From positions 124,001 to 188,000 of the forward strand of contig CAYFJX010000001.1 in assembly GCA_964343705.1 (NCBI GenBank): a DNA stretch of 64,000 bases, written 5' to 3'. This document shows positions 19,201 to 29,299 of this stretch, piece after piece. How positions within the stretch are numbered: the stretch's first letter is position 1; every line of letters begins with the position of its first letter. The stretch is from JAUSFM01 sp964343705 (GTDB taxonomy: Archaea; Nanobdellota; Nanobdellia; Woesearchaeales; UBA12501). Below the pieces are notes generated by a model. It had not been told where the DNA came from, did not search any database, and saw only the letters and a program-made list of their open reading frames with translations. The position numbers and the translations under genes were made by a program.

Positions 19201-22200
19201 GCTGGAATTTCTACTTTGATAATGAACTCTTTCTTCAGGCTTGCATCACCATTGGTCCAGCTGAATGTTATGTCTCTTTCTTCTGTAATTTCATGTGCTG
19301 CTTCAAGAGTTACTTTGAATGTTGCTTTTTGTGAAGCACCAAGCTGGGTAAGTTTTGGAGGTCGTATTTCAACTATTTCAATTCCTTTTTCGGTATCCAC
19401 TGTTGGTTTCAGATCAGTAATAGCGCTTTTCCCAATATTAACAATGGTCAAATCAACAAGTGTTTTCTGTCCTGGCTTGACAACAAGGTTGGTACCAAAC
19501 TTGTTGTTGGCAAAAACAACCCTACCATCTTGTTCTGCTGTAAGTAACCCAAGACCTTTTCCAAAAGCAAACCGTTTTGGAGGTAGTTTCTTAAGTCTTC
19601 GCCTGCTTGAACGTCGACCTTTTCCAGCATTTCCTTCGCTTGCTGTACCAACTGCTCCGTCTCCTGTTGCTTCACCTGTTGTTGCAACTGCTTCTCCTGT
19701 GAGTGCTGAAGCTGTTTCAGCTACCGCTGCAACTGCAGGTGCTTCTGCTACAGGTGCTGCTTCTGCAACTGTTTCTGCTGTTACTGTTGCAACAGCTGCC
19801 TCTGCTGTTTCTGTTGTTGCGTCCGAGGTTGTTTCTGATGTAGTGGTAGTTGTGGTTGTAGTAGTCGTTGTAGTGGTTGATGCTGGAGGAGCACTTGGTG
19901 TTGGTGCTGCTGCAGGTGCTGATGTTGATGGTGCGTCTCGTCCTGTGTCTGTAGTTTCTTCCTCTGTGGCAACTACTTCAGTGGTGAAGGTTCCCATAGT
20001 TGAAGCATTAAAAAGAAGTGCCCCATCTGTGGAACTGTAACTAATAACAGTACAATCACCACATTCTGAACCATCTTTATTGACTGTGGGTGTAGTACTA
20101 TGAGTCAGGTTGTTCATGGTTATTTCTGTAGTGATATTAAGTGTTGGTATGCTGTCTCGATCAAAGACAAAGTTGTTGTTGGTAAAGTTGATTGCTGTTC
20201 TGTTAACACTTAGGTTCTGGGCAGAGACACTAGTAAAGTTGTAGAACCGAGCCTGACCATGATTGTTGATGAAAGTAAGGTTGGTGAATGAGAGTGTTTG
20301 TCCTGATTCAAAGAAGCTGATAAAGCTATTGTTGAATAGTTCATTGACAAATGTGCTGCCAGCTGCATTTGTTGCATTGATTTGTATAGTGTTGTTCAGG
20401 TACTCATTATCTTGGAAAGTACTATTTCCTACAAATAAGAGGTTGAGTCCCTGTGTACTGTTGTAAATAAAGTTGTCATGCACACTGAGGTTCTTGGATG
20501 CGTTTGGAGATGCGCCAGTATCATTAATGTATATCGCTGAACCATTCATTTCTCCAAGTCTGTTGTGAGCAATCGTTGAGTTGAATACTATGGCTGCACC
20601 ACTACCTTCAAGCATAATCCCCATAGTGGTATTGGTGATATTGTTGTAACTGATGGTTCCATTGCTGAGGTTTGCAGATGATCTTATACCTCCTCGGATT
20701 CCAGTGTTGTTTCCTATTTTGTTGTAACTAACACTCACATTCTCCATCTTACCACTGATGGTAATCGCATTGTTGGAGGTGTTGGAAAAGTGATTGTTGA
20801 TAATTTGTGTGTTGTTTCCTGTGATGTATTGCATACCAGTAAAGTCATCAAGGAAGGTATTGCCACTGATGAGAATATTGTTACTGGTAAAGTAACTGAT
20901 TCCTAAGCTTGAGTAGTGGCGGAATGTACAGCCTGTGATGTTTACATTGTCTTGTGAACTAGCAGTTATTGCAGTTAGTCCTGCATTTTGTGCTTCTAGT
21001 GTAACGGTATTGTTACAATCAAAAGCAACACTGCTATTGTCTATGGTAACTGTTACATTGTATGTTCCTGGACAGATTCTGTGGTTTTTCTGGAACGTGT
21101 TGTTTGTGTTGTTGAATAATGGCCGGGTAAGACTGTCACTATCATCACAATCTGCTGGGTGTGTACGGTTTGCCTGGTTAGAATAAAATCCATCACCGTC
21201 AACATCATTATCATCACCAACACTAAAGTTACTAAATGATAAGACATTGTAGTGGTATTTTCCACTTCCAGCATTCACAAAATTAGTACAGGTTCCTGTT
21301 GGACACTTGAGGAAGAGTCCGCCCCCCTCACTTCTGAATGCTGCTGCAGTACTAAATCCAGTGGGTGCTCCGTAAAAGGTGAGGTTTGCTGGTCTGTTTA
21401 ATGCAGCATATTGTTCGCTGAGTACTCGTGTGAAGTTAGTTTCAAAGACAATAATACTACTTGTTACATTGAGTTCTACACCAAAGCTTTGGTTAATGCC
21501 TGGGTAGTTAAGTGCTCCAGTTGCATTAAGGAAGCTTAAGTTACTTGCATTGAAGTTTGATGAATTGACAAATAGTGTGAATGTGTTGTTCAAAGTAAGG
21601 TTGTAGAAGAATGTACCATTGCTTCCTGTGTAGTTTATTTGCATAGTGTTATTGAAGAGTTCATTATTCCGTAGACTACTATTGTGCAACGCTTGCATTT
21701 CTAGTCCTGCAAGACTGTTGTAGATGAAGTTATCATTAACACTCATGTCACGTGGAATGTTTGGTTCAGTACCCGCACTACTAAATTCTATTCCAGCGTC
21801 AAGCATAAATCCAATCCTGTTATTGGAAATAGTGTAGTTCTTTGGATCTCCTCCTGATCCCCTGATCCATAAACCAACTGTTGAGTTAGTGATGTTGTTG
21901 TAAGAGATAGTGTTGTTACTGAGGTTTCCTGCCAAGTAAAAGACACCATCATCACCATCTGAAACATTCCGTAGAACATTGTAGGTAAGGTTGTTTCTGT
22001 AAGATTGTCCAGATAAAGTCATACCGTTGGTTGTAGCATTAATTACCTCATTGTTGAAGATGTGAGAGTCATTGATAGTGATAAGTTGTGCTCCTGTTGT
22101 TGGCATGTTCTCAAAGGTGTTGTTTTCAATGCGCAAGACGTTAGATGCAGTGACATCAATACCAAGAGAGGTGAAGTTAGTGAAGTAACAACCAGAGATG

Positions 22201-25200
22201 TTGATATTATCTACATTGTCAAAGTCAATCCCTGTTCCAGTTGCTCCAATACCATCAAGTCGTACAGTGTTATTACAGTTAAAGTGAATACTGCTATTTT
22301 CAAGGCGTACTGTGGTGTTTTCATAGGTTCCTGGACAGATTCTGGTGTTCTTGACAATGCTGTCGTTTGTTGTGTGATTGATAAGTGGTCGTATGAGTGC
22401 ATTAGTGTCATCACAGTCAATTGCGTGTGTTTTGTTTGCTGCATTAGTTAGGAAGCCATCATTGTCAAAGTCATTGTCTTCACTAATACTGTAATTACTG
22501 AAGCTTGCAACATTAAATGAGTATGTTCCTCCTGTGTGATTAACAAGATTTGTACAGATTGCAGAGTCACATTTAGCGTAACTGCCCCCTGCTGAGGATA
22601 CAAAGACAGCTGCTTTGTCATAACCAGTTGGTGCATTGAGCATAGTGATTACTGCTGACCTGTTTAATGATGCAAAAGTATCAGCTCGAACTTCTGTAAC
22701 ATTCTTAACTGATAAGTTAATTACTGTTCTGTTAACTTTCAGGTCAATGCCAGCAGTTGCATTAATACCTGGATAGACAAGACTACCATTGAGGTTTACA
22801 AAGGAGAGGTTGCTTGCATTGAAGTCTGATGAGTTGACAAACAAGCCAAAGCTAGCGTTTAAAGTCATGTTCTTTATGAGTGTTGAATTTGCTCCTGTGT
22901 AGTTCACTTGTACACTGTTGTTAAAGAGTTCGTTGAAGTCAAGAGTACTATTGTAGAAACTACGAAGGTTTAATCCAACACTGTTGTTGTAAATGTAATT
23001 GTTATTAATACTAATGTTCTGTGGTGGTGTACCTCCATCAGCCAAAGAGTCTATACCTGCAATTATCATGTACCCTATTCTGTTGTCAGTGATAGTTACA
23101 TTACGTGGGTTTCCTCCTGTACCTGAGTTTCCACGGAGGTAAATACCAAGCGAGGAGTTAGTGATATTGTTCTGGGAAATAGTGGTATTGCTTACATTTC
23201 CATTAAACCAGATAACACCGCTTGCTCCTGAAATATTTCTGAGTCGGTTTCTACTAATATTGTTTCTGAATGAGTAGGATTGAAGCAAGACTGCATCTGT
23301 CGAGGTGAGGTTGTAAAAGTCATTGTTCTCTACACGGGTGTCATTGATGCCTGTTGCAGTGATAGCAACACCGCTATTGTTAACTGTTGTGTTGACAATT
23401 TGTACATTGTTAACTTGACTAATACTAATGGCTGTGCTGTAGTTAGTGAAAGCACAACTACTGATGTTAATGTTATCATAGTTTGTTATACTAAGCGCTG
23501 TACTGTGAGCACCATCCATATCTGATAACACAACAGTATTATTACAGTTAAAGTCAACACTGTCATTGGCAATGGTAATTGATGCGTTATACACTCCTGG
23601 ACAGATTCGGATTCCTTTGTCAATGGTGGAACTAATTGTGTTGTTTCTAAGTGGCCGTACACCTGGGTCGTCATCATCACAATCAAGAGGATGCGTCTGG
23701 TTAGCCATGTTACCGTAGAAGCCATCACCGTCATCGTCCTGTAGGGCGAAGAATGGAATAGTACTTGGAAGAGAGTCATTCTTTCCAGTGTCAAAGTCAT
23801 AACCATTATCACACACTACATGACCATCTGCGTCACTCTTACCTTGAGTGGTAGTACACCCATCTGCTGCACTGTCAAAATCATCCCAGAAGTTTCCTAG
23901 GTTGGAAATATTCCAGAAGTTCCCATCATCATCTGTTGCAGGTCCTCCAGTACCATTATAGAAGTTGTTTCTAATAATGGTGTGGTTTCCTGACTTAGAA
24001 TTGTCAATCCAAATACCAACTGAACTGCCAGAGGTTATGTTAAAGGTGTTGTTGCTAATGTTCCAGTGATCTGCTGCTTCGCTCAAAAGATAGATACCAT
24101 GATCACTGGATCCAGCTGTGTCAGTAAAATTATTGTTTCTGATAGTGATGTTGTCTCCCCCTAATGCAGGATAAATATGGAAATCATCTGATTCATCAAA
24201 AGTGTTGTTATGTACATTCCAGTAGTCTGTTAGGTCATCAGCAAAGTAAATGTGATTATCATCAGTACCATTAAACCGGTTGAACTGTATGACAGCAAAG
24301 TTATTACCCGCACCATCATTGTAAGCATCTGAATAAACACCATAGTTCCAATTACTTATATTACAATTTTGGATGGTAACATTTATGGCATCAGTCAACT
24401 TAAACGCATTATCTCCCCCATCTCCACTCATTTCAGCATAATTACAGTCAATGGTTGTGTTGTCAATATTGTGAAGGGTAACGGCAAGACTATAATTACT
24501 TCCAGGACTTACATTCACAATTGTTTTGTTGTCATTAACATTTGCTACTGCCTCTTGTACACTGCTGTAGTTCCCTACAAGTTTGTTGGTGTCCAAACTA
24601 AATATTACTATTCCATTGAGGCTTGGATCAACATTATAAATTTCTAAGTTTGGTGTTGGCCCGCAATCACCAGCAGCTCGCTGTGTCCCTGCTCCACTAA
24701 CATAATAATTACCAACAGCACCACTACCATCATCAACACAAAACGAATTATAAATATGCTGGCCATCATCTCGATCCTGGTCTTCAACCCCACTTGTGTC
24801 AAACGTATTCCGCCAAATACTCTGATTCCTACCACTACTATCATCCCACTGAATACCCCGACCACTAGACCCAGAAATATTAAACGTATTATTAGTAACA
24901 TTCCAATAGCTTGCCCCTGAAGCTGCAAAGTTAATACCATGATCCGAACTACCTGAAGAATCAAGGAAAGTATTTTCTTTTACCACATTATAATCCCCAC
25001 CACCAAATATATCAATAAGATCATTGTCAGCGTTAAGGAAGGTATTGTTCAAAATAAGAGCCTCATCAAACTGATCATCCATCACCCTGATATGATTATT
25101 AGTACTCTCATTAAACACATTGTGTTGAATAACAGTAAAATTATTTGAAAACCCATCACTATGCGCGTCTAAAATAATTGCCGAGCCCCAATTAGTAAAC

Positions 25201-27090
25201 TGGCAGCGTTCAATAGTAATATTAAGTGAGCTTTCAACATCAATACCATCACCACCACTACGACCATCCAAGGTTGCGTTGTTACATTGTAAGGTTAGGT
25301 TGTCTGTTTCGATGTCAACATTCTCAGTATAATTCTGACTCGGACTCACATTCACCACACTTTTGTTATGGTTCACATTCGCAACAGCCTCCTGAATACT
25401 AGAAAAATTCGCAACAAGCTTATCAGTACTCGTACTAAAAATCACTTTCCCATTCAAACTCGGATCAACATTATAAATCTCCAAATTAGGAACAGGACCA
25501 CAATCACCCCACGCCCTATGCTCACCAGACCCATTCACATAATAATTACCAACAGCACCACTACCATCATCAACACAAAACGAATTATAAANNNNNNNNN
25601 NNNNNNNNNNNNNNNNNNNNNNNNNNNNNNNNNNNNNNNNNNNNNNNNNNNNNNNNNNNNNNNNNNNNNNNNNNNNNNNNNNNNNNNNNNNACTGAATAC
25701 CCCGACCACTAGACCCAGAAATATTAAACGTATTATTAGTAACATTAATGTAAGAGACTGTAGAACTGGCAAAGTTAATACCATGATCCGAACTACCCGA
25801 ATCATCAAAAAATGTGTTGTCCTTTATAACAGTAGTATTAACTTTTACCCCACTTTGGAAATCTATGAGATCATTATTGGCTCCAGTTAGTGTGTTATTA
25901 AAGACTGTTAGGTTAGTTACTACAGAACTAGGTAGAATATGGCCAGTTGTCGCATTAATAAATGAGTTGTCACGAACAGTCACATTGTTTGCATCCTTTA
26001 TTCTTGTTGAGACCCCCCAATCAATAAAAGTACAATTCCCAATAACAACATTGTCACTGCTTGTGACATTAATTCCTTCATCTGAAGTCCCCCCATCCCC
26101 AGTCATATTGTTGAAGTTACAGTTGATTGCAACACCATCCGCACCAACACTTAAACCAAATCCAGTACAACCATCAAGTACACCATCTGACCCTTTGACT
26201 AGTGTTCGCGAGGAAGTTATACTATCTCCACAACTACATGCTGTTCCGCCACCGCATGTTGCTCCTGTGCCAAAGGTTGGTTCATCTTCCATGGTTAAAC
26301 CAAGACCTGTTGTGTTTGTTTCATTGAGTGGTTCAAGTGTTTCAGCTTCTGGAACTAGTTCCTCAGGAGTTTCTGTTTCACCTGGGGTCTCTATAGGTGT
26401 GTCTTGTGGTAGTTCAAGTGGTTCTTGTTCAGTAGTTTCTTCAGTGAGTTCTTCTTCAGCTGATTCGTCAGTTGGTTCTTCAACTGGCTCTTGTTCTGTT
26501 TGTTCATCTTCAGATGGTTGTTCCACTGGTTCTTCTGGAACGTCAACTGGTTCATCACCAAACACTGGTTCACTTGGTTCTTCAACAGGAGGAAGTTCTT
26601 CTTCTGGCACAGGTTCAGCACCAAAGCTTGGTTCTTGTGCACTGATTACTTCAAGGGTTTTTGATGTAAGTCCCAGTATTTCACCATTGTACACAAGCAT
26701 AAGATCAACAGTGTAGGATCCAGGCGTGAGTTGACTCATAACATCAAAGATGCCTAAGTCCACATCAAGGTCGGTTTCCCATCCAAAGATTGTTGCATTG
26801 TCATACAGTATCTCGTACGGTTGCCCAAGGACACTGATCAAATTCTTTTCATGGTGTTGTCCATTGATGGTCATTTCAAGTGATGTTCCCAGTGGGACTT
26901 TCATGTTGCCGAAGCCAATGGTCATGTTAACATCCCCTTGTTCAAAGACAACATTTCCAGTTATGCTTTGTAGACCTACATCACTCATGTAGCCAAGTGC
27001 AAAGAGTCCTACAAGTACAAGAACTATTGCGAGAAGGTTACTTGATTTACGCTTCTCTTGCACATTCCAAGGTTTGTCAGGTATTCTCAT
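16227..27090 (-). CDS. Giant two-TM beta-helix surface protein, interrupted by an assembly gap
   Basis: One gene of about 3,618 residues, split only by 100 Ns; the apparent frame break is explained if the true gap is 93 bases. An N-terminal helix (about residues 18-37) ends near ITGNVV and is followed by a domain shared with the other giant protein and a Glu/Pro/Thr-rich linker. Three ~280-residue beta-helix modules follow, then three further modules. Each of these opens with a MopE-like metal-binding motif of the DxDxDGF and DCDD type (near residues 1116, 1538 and 1958) and an RICPGxY segment. A Thr/Ala-rich linker, a CARDB/NEW3-like domain (about 2530-2640) and a TM helix (about 2645-2668) lead to a ~950-residue cytoplasmic tail. 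The tail has helical repeats, a Lys-rich stretch and four ~100-residue K-E-E-x-YI repeats. NxS/T sequons are dense outside. The adhesion or envelope role is inference. Confidence 0.85.
24701..24902. repeat. Intragenic near-identical repeat, intact copy
   Basis: This segment of a beta-helix module matches the sequence on both sides of the assembly gap exactly: 24701-24754 equals 25538-25591 (54 bases) and 24848-24902 equals 25692-25746 (55 bases). The 93 bases between the two matching blocks predict the content and size of the gap. Confidence 0.9.
25538..25746. repeat. Intragenic near-identical repeat, copy broken by the gap
   Basis: This is the second copy of the module segment at 24701-24902. 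Its flanks of 54 and 55 bases are identical to that copy, and its middle is replaced by Ns. Exact repeats of this kind commonly break short-read assemblies. Confidence 0.9.
25592..25691. other. Assembly gap of 100 Ns
   Basis: Exactly 100 Ns, the conventional placeholder for a gap of unknown size. The frame before and after the gap disagrees by one base, but replacing the 100 Ns with 93 bases restores a single frame across 16227-27090. Confidence 0.97.
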
Positions 27091-27629
27091 GTTTGTTGTA
27101 GTTTCTTTTTTGCTCTGTTCAGTACCGTGTGAATTATTGGCGCCTTACGGTTGAGAACAAGTGCAATTTGTTTTGGCTTCATGCCTTGAGTGTAAAGGTG
27201 GTAAGTGATGTTTTCAAGAAAACTGAGTTGCCGATTTTTGAGAATGGTAACAGGAATTGAAGGAGTTTGAGAATCAATAGAAAGTTTGGATGGTTGTTTT
27301 TTGCTTGCTCGTTTATAACTTGTCCAGATGCTTCTGTCGTCGCGGTCAAGTGCACGAGCAATCTGGTGAAAGGTCAGGTTGCCGTTTTCTTTGAGGTATT
27401 TGCAGATCGCTTCACTGGGGCTGAGCTTGGTGGTAAAAATTGCAAGAGGAATATGATGTTGGTCAGTGTAATATTTTTTTTGAAGGTCTTCAAAACTCAT
27501 GCCCTTGTCTTTCATAAAGCTGAGTAGACTGGTGAAGACCTGTTCTACATTTTCATTAAGAAGTGTATTAATCTGATCTTTAGAAGAAGGAGTACTAGTT
27601 CTATCAGATTTTCTATTATTTGGCGCCAA
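27087..27629 (-). CDS. Protein with two helix-turn-helix units, likely regulator of the surface-protein cluster
   Basis: A 180-residue basic protein. One HTH lies at about residues 68-108 (LSPSEAICKYLKENGN, then FHQIARALDRDDRSIW). A second lies at about 133-175 (LSFLENITYHLYTQGM, then KPKQIALVLNRKAP). The RDDRSIW turn is typical of sigma-like HTH proteins seen in archaea. No ATG lies between the upstream stop and the body of the protein; TTG at 27629 is the best start. The 3' end overlaps the start of the giant beta-helix gene by 4 bases (ATGA), so the two are translationally coupled, which points to a role in controlling that gene. Its DNA target is unknown. Confidence 0.65.
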   Translation of the reverse strand: MAPNNRKSDRTSTPSSKDQINTLLNENVEQVFTSLLSFMKDKGMSFEDLQKKYYTDQHHIPLAIFTTKLSPSEAICKYLKENGNLTFHQIARALDRDDRSIWTSYKRASKKQPSKLSIDSQTPSIPVTILKNRQLSFLENITYHLYTQGMKPKQIALVLNRKAPIIHTVLNRAKKKLQQT

Positions 27630-27652
27630 TGAAGTGGATTTTAGGAAGATTT

Positions 27653-27663
27653 CTTTTTAAAGT
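27653..27663 (-). promoter_or_regulatory. Promoter of the surface-protein cluster
   Basis: A TATA-like CTTTAAAAAG on the minus strand lies about 28 bases before the TTG start at 27629. The distance implies a leaderless or nearly leaderless transcript for the HTH gene and the giant gene behind it. Confidence 0.5.
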
Positions 27664-27977
27664 TTACTGTTTATGTATACTTTTTTTCTTTTTTTGTTTA
27701 GTTTTTTACTTTGCATGTATAATTCCATAGGTTTTTAACCCACATAAGAAGTATTTTTACTGCGAATGTATAAAATATAGCATGGAAAACCACCAAAAAG
27801 TGGTAAACTAAAGCAAGGCTTAAATACAAGTAATGCAACTCCAAACACAATGAGATTAGAACCAATACCAATTGATCAGCACAAGTATGAGGTGGCTGCA
27901 TAATCAACAAAGTACACAGTGTAGTAACTAATAATACAGGTTATTAAATAGCAAAAAAACAATACAACGTAAAGAAA
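27664..27977. other. Intergenic region with a 17-codon frame
   Basis: This stretch is AT-rich. It holds a small CCAC/GTGG hairpin near 27791-27807, a TATA-like TTAAATAC near 27821 and a short frame, ATG at 27850 to TAA at 27903, coding for 17 residues beginning MRLEPIPIDQ. Whether that frame is translated cannot be told. I see no RNA gene here. Confidence 0.35.
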
Positions 27978-28247
27978 ATGACAGAAAACTATACCCCCCG
28001 AACAAGCAGGCAATTCATACAAGAACTAGAACAAGTAGATCCAACTATGCCAGTGTACGATCCAATAGAAGAACAACGAGCAGATATGTTGGCATCAGGA
28101 TACGCCACACGCAGAGCAGCAACAATGGCGTACATCCATAAACCAGCTCCAGAGGATAAGCTACTGTATGTTGAAGATCTTGGCATGGTTATACGTGAAA
28201 GTCGCGTAACTGAACTTGAACCTGCTGTCCAAAGGGAAGTTGCTTAG
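27978..28247 (+). CDS. Hypothetical 89-residue soluble protein
   Basis: A small acidic protein with no membrane segment, no cysteine pair and no motif I recognise. It begins MTENYTPRTSRQF and is hydrophilic throughout, with an LLYVEDLGMVIRES segment near the C-terminus. It converges on nurA, with a 4-base overlap at 28244-28247. Codon use and composition look ordinary for the window. A TATA-like TTATTAAAT lies about 30 bases upstream. Confidence 0.5.
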   Translation: MTENYTPRTSRQFIQELEQVDPTMPVYDPIEEQRADMLASGYATRRAATMAYIHKPAPEDKLLYVEDLGMVIRESRVTELEPAVQREVA

Positions 28248-29206
28248 AACATCATCTGATCAAGAACTTCATGAGCAGTAGAACTTGTGAGCACTGTTTG
28301 TAATTCACGAGCATCCTTACCAAGATGCATCTTTAGTTTCTTTCGAATAAATGCTGTTTCTTGATTGCTTACTCGTGCAACACGGTCAGCTTCTATCAAA
28401 CCATACGGGTACCCAAGAAAAGTGGGATCACCAGCATGACTTGCTAGTGCATCAAATAAGTGATAGTGTGGAACCACTACATCACATCGAAACACGTACT
28501 GCGAATGTATATTAAGTTTGGTAAAAAAAACATTCCGAGTCAAGTTGTAAAACCATTTTTTCTGTTCAGCTAAGTTTTGCAAGACAAACCCTGCCGATTG
28601 CCCTTGTGTTGTTCGTATACTTGTTGTTTTACAAAATCCAGCGACAAACACATTTTTTTCCTTTGCTTTTTCTTGTAGTTCTGGAAAGTGTTCAAACAAC
28701 AATTCCAATGAACCGTCACGCACTATGACATCTTCCCCTTCAAGTCCTTCTAACACTGTTCCAATTTCAAGAGTTTCAGCAAGCTGCATGATACTATTGC
28801 CCACTGTTAGTAAGTCATGATCTTTTTGCACTACATCACCAAGCTTTTCCTGGATTCTCTGTTTAAGATGCTCATCACCACCAAAGAACTGCACGCGAAC
28901 CTCTCCACCATTGTAATCAAGAAGAACAAAAAACTCTTTCAATACATGTTTAACCCTCCTTTTGTTCTTGTACAAAACTGAACTTACACGAATTACTTGC
29001 AAGCAGAAATCTGATGAAGAAAAAAGTTCGCCTAAACCACCATCAATAAATACCATAGTAGGTAGTTTCTCGAGTGAGGTATCAAAATAAGTGAATTTCT
29101 GTTGTTCAACAAGTACTTTTTGATTTTTTAGCAGGATAGCATGGGCTTTCCCACTGTCAACATGTAGTTTTTCACGCAGTTTTTGCACTAATTGGTTAAA
29201 AATCAT
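28244..29206 (-). CDS. nurA: NurA-domain nuclease
   Basis: A 320-residue protein from ATG 29206 (another ATG four codons earlier, at 29218, is possible). The NurA fold is marked by VFIDGGLGEL, in which the Asp is a predicted metal ligand, by VIVRDGSLELL, by AGFCKTTSIRT, and by the C-terminal HAGDPTFLGYPYGLIEADRV motif. NurA is a 5'-3' nuclease that works with the HerA translocase and Mre11-Rad50 in end resection during double-strand break repair. No herA is present in this window. The gene diverges from topA across a short promoter region, so two DNA-metabolism genes share that region. The 29206 start is favoured because a GGGGTG lies just upstream and the TATA spacing fits better. Confidence 0.82.
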   Translation of the reverse strand: MIFNQLVQKLREKLHVDSGKAHAILLKNQKVLVEQQKFTYFDTSLEKLPTMVFIDGGLGELFSSSDFCLQVIRVSSVLYKNKRRVKHVLKEFFVLLDYNGGEVRVQFFGGDEHLKQRIQEKLGDVVQKDHDLLTVGNSIMQLAETLEIGTVLEGLEGEDVIVRDGSLELLFEHFPELQEKAKEKNVFVAGFCKTTSIRTTQGQSAGFVLQNLAEQKKWFYNLTRNVFFTKLNIHSQYVFRCDVVVPHYHLFDALASHAGDPTFLGYPYGLIEADRVARVSNQETAFIRKKLKMHLGKDARELQTVLTSSTAHEVLDQMMF

Positions 29207-29237
29207 CCAACACCCCATAATGCCAAGCCCCCGTAAC

Positions 29238-29268
29238 CTTTAAATAGTTTTCCAAGAACTTTTATAAA
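29238..29268. promoter_or_regulatory. Divergent nurA/topA promoters
   Basis: Two TATA boxes lie back to back: CCTTTAAATAG at 29238-29248, read on the minus strand for nurA, and TTTATAAAGG at 29261-29270, read on the plus strand for topA. Each stands about 30-37 bases from the chosen start codon, implying very short leaders. Confidence 0.55.
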
Positions 29269-29299
29269 GGACCAGAAAAAGTATGACTTGTGTTTAAAA

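Noticed and set aside
18982..20040. A 352-codon open frame on the plus strand
   Set aside because: It is antisense to the giant beta-helix gene. The repetitive, low-complexity Thr/Ala linker region keeps the opposite strand open; the translation has no plausible domain.
25585..25808. Apparent frameshift and separate N-terminal gene at the N gap
   Set aside because: It results from the arbitrary 100-N placeholder. With 93 bases, as in the intact repeat copy, one frame spans the whole gene.
5507..27090. CRISPR array
   Set aside because: The short repeated DNA blocks lie in frame within protein-coding repeats. They are not regularly spaced identical repeats with unique spacers, and no cas gene is present.
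27698..27910. A 70-codon open frame on the minus strand
   Set aside because: It lies in the AT-rich intergenic region upstream of the HTH gene. The translation is rich in Leu, Tyr and His with no pattern, and there is no ribosome site.
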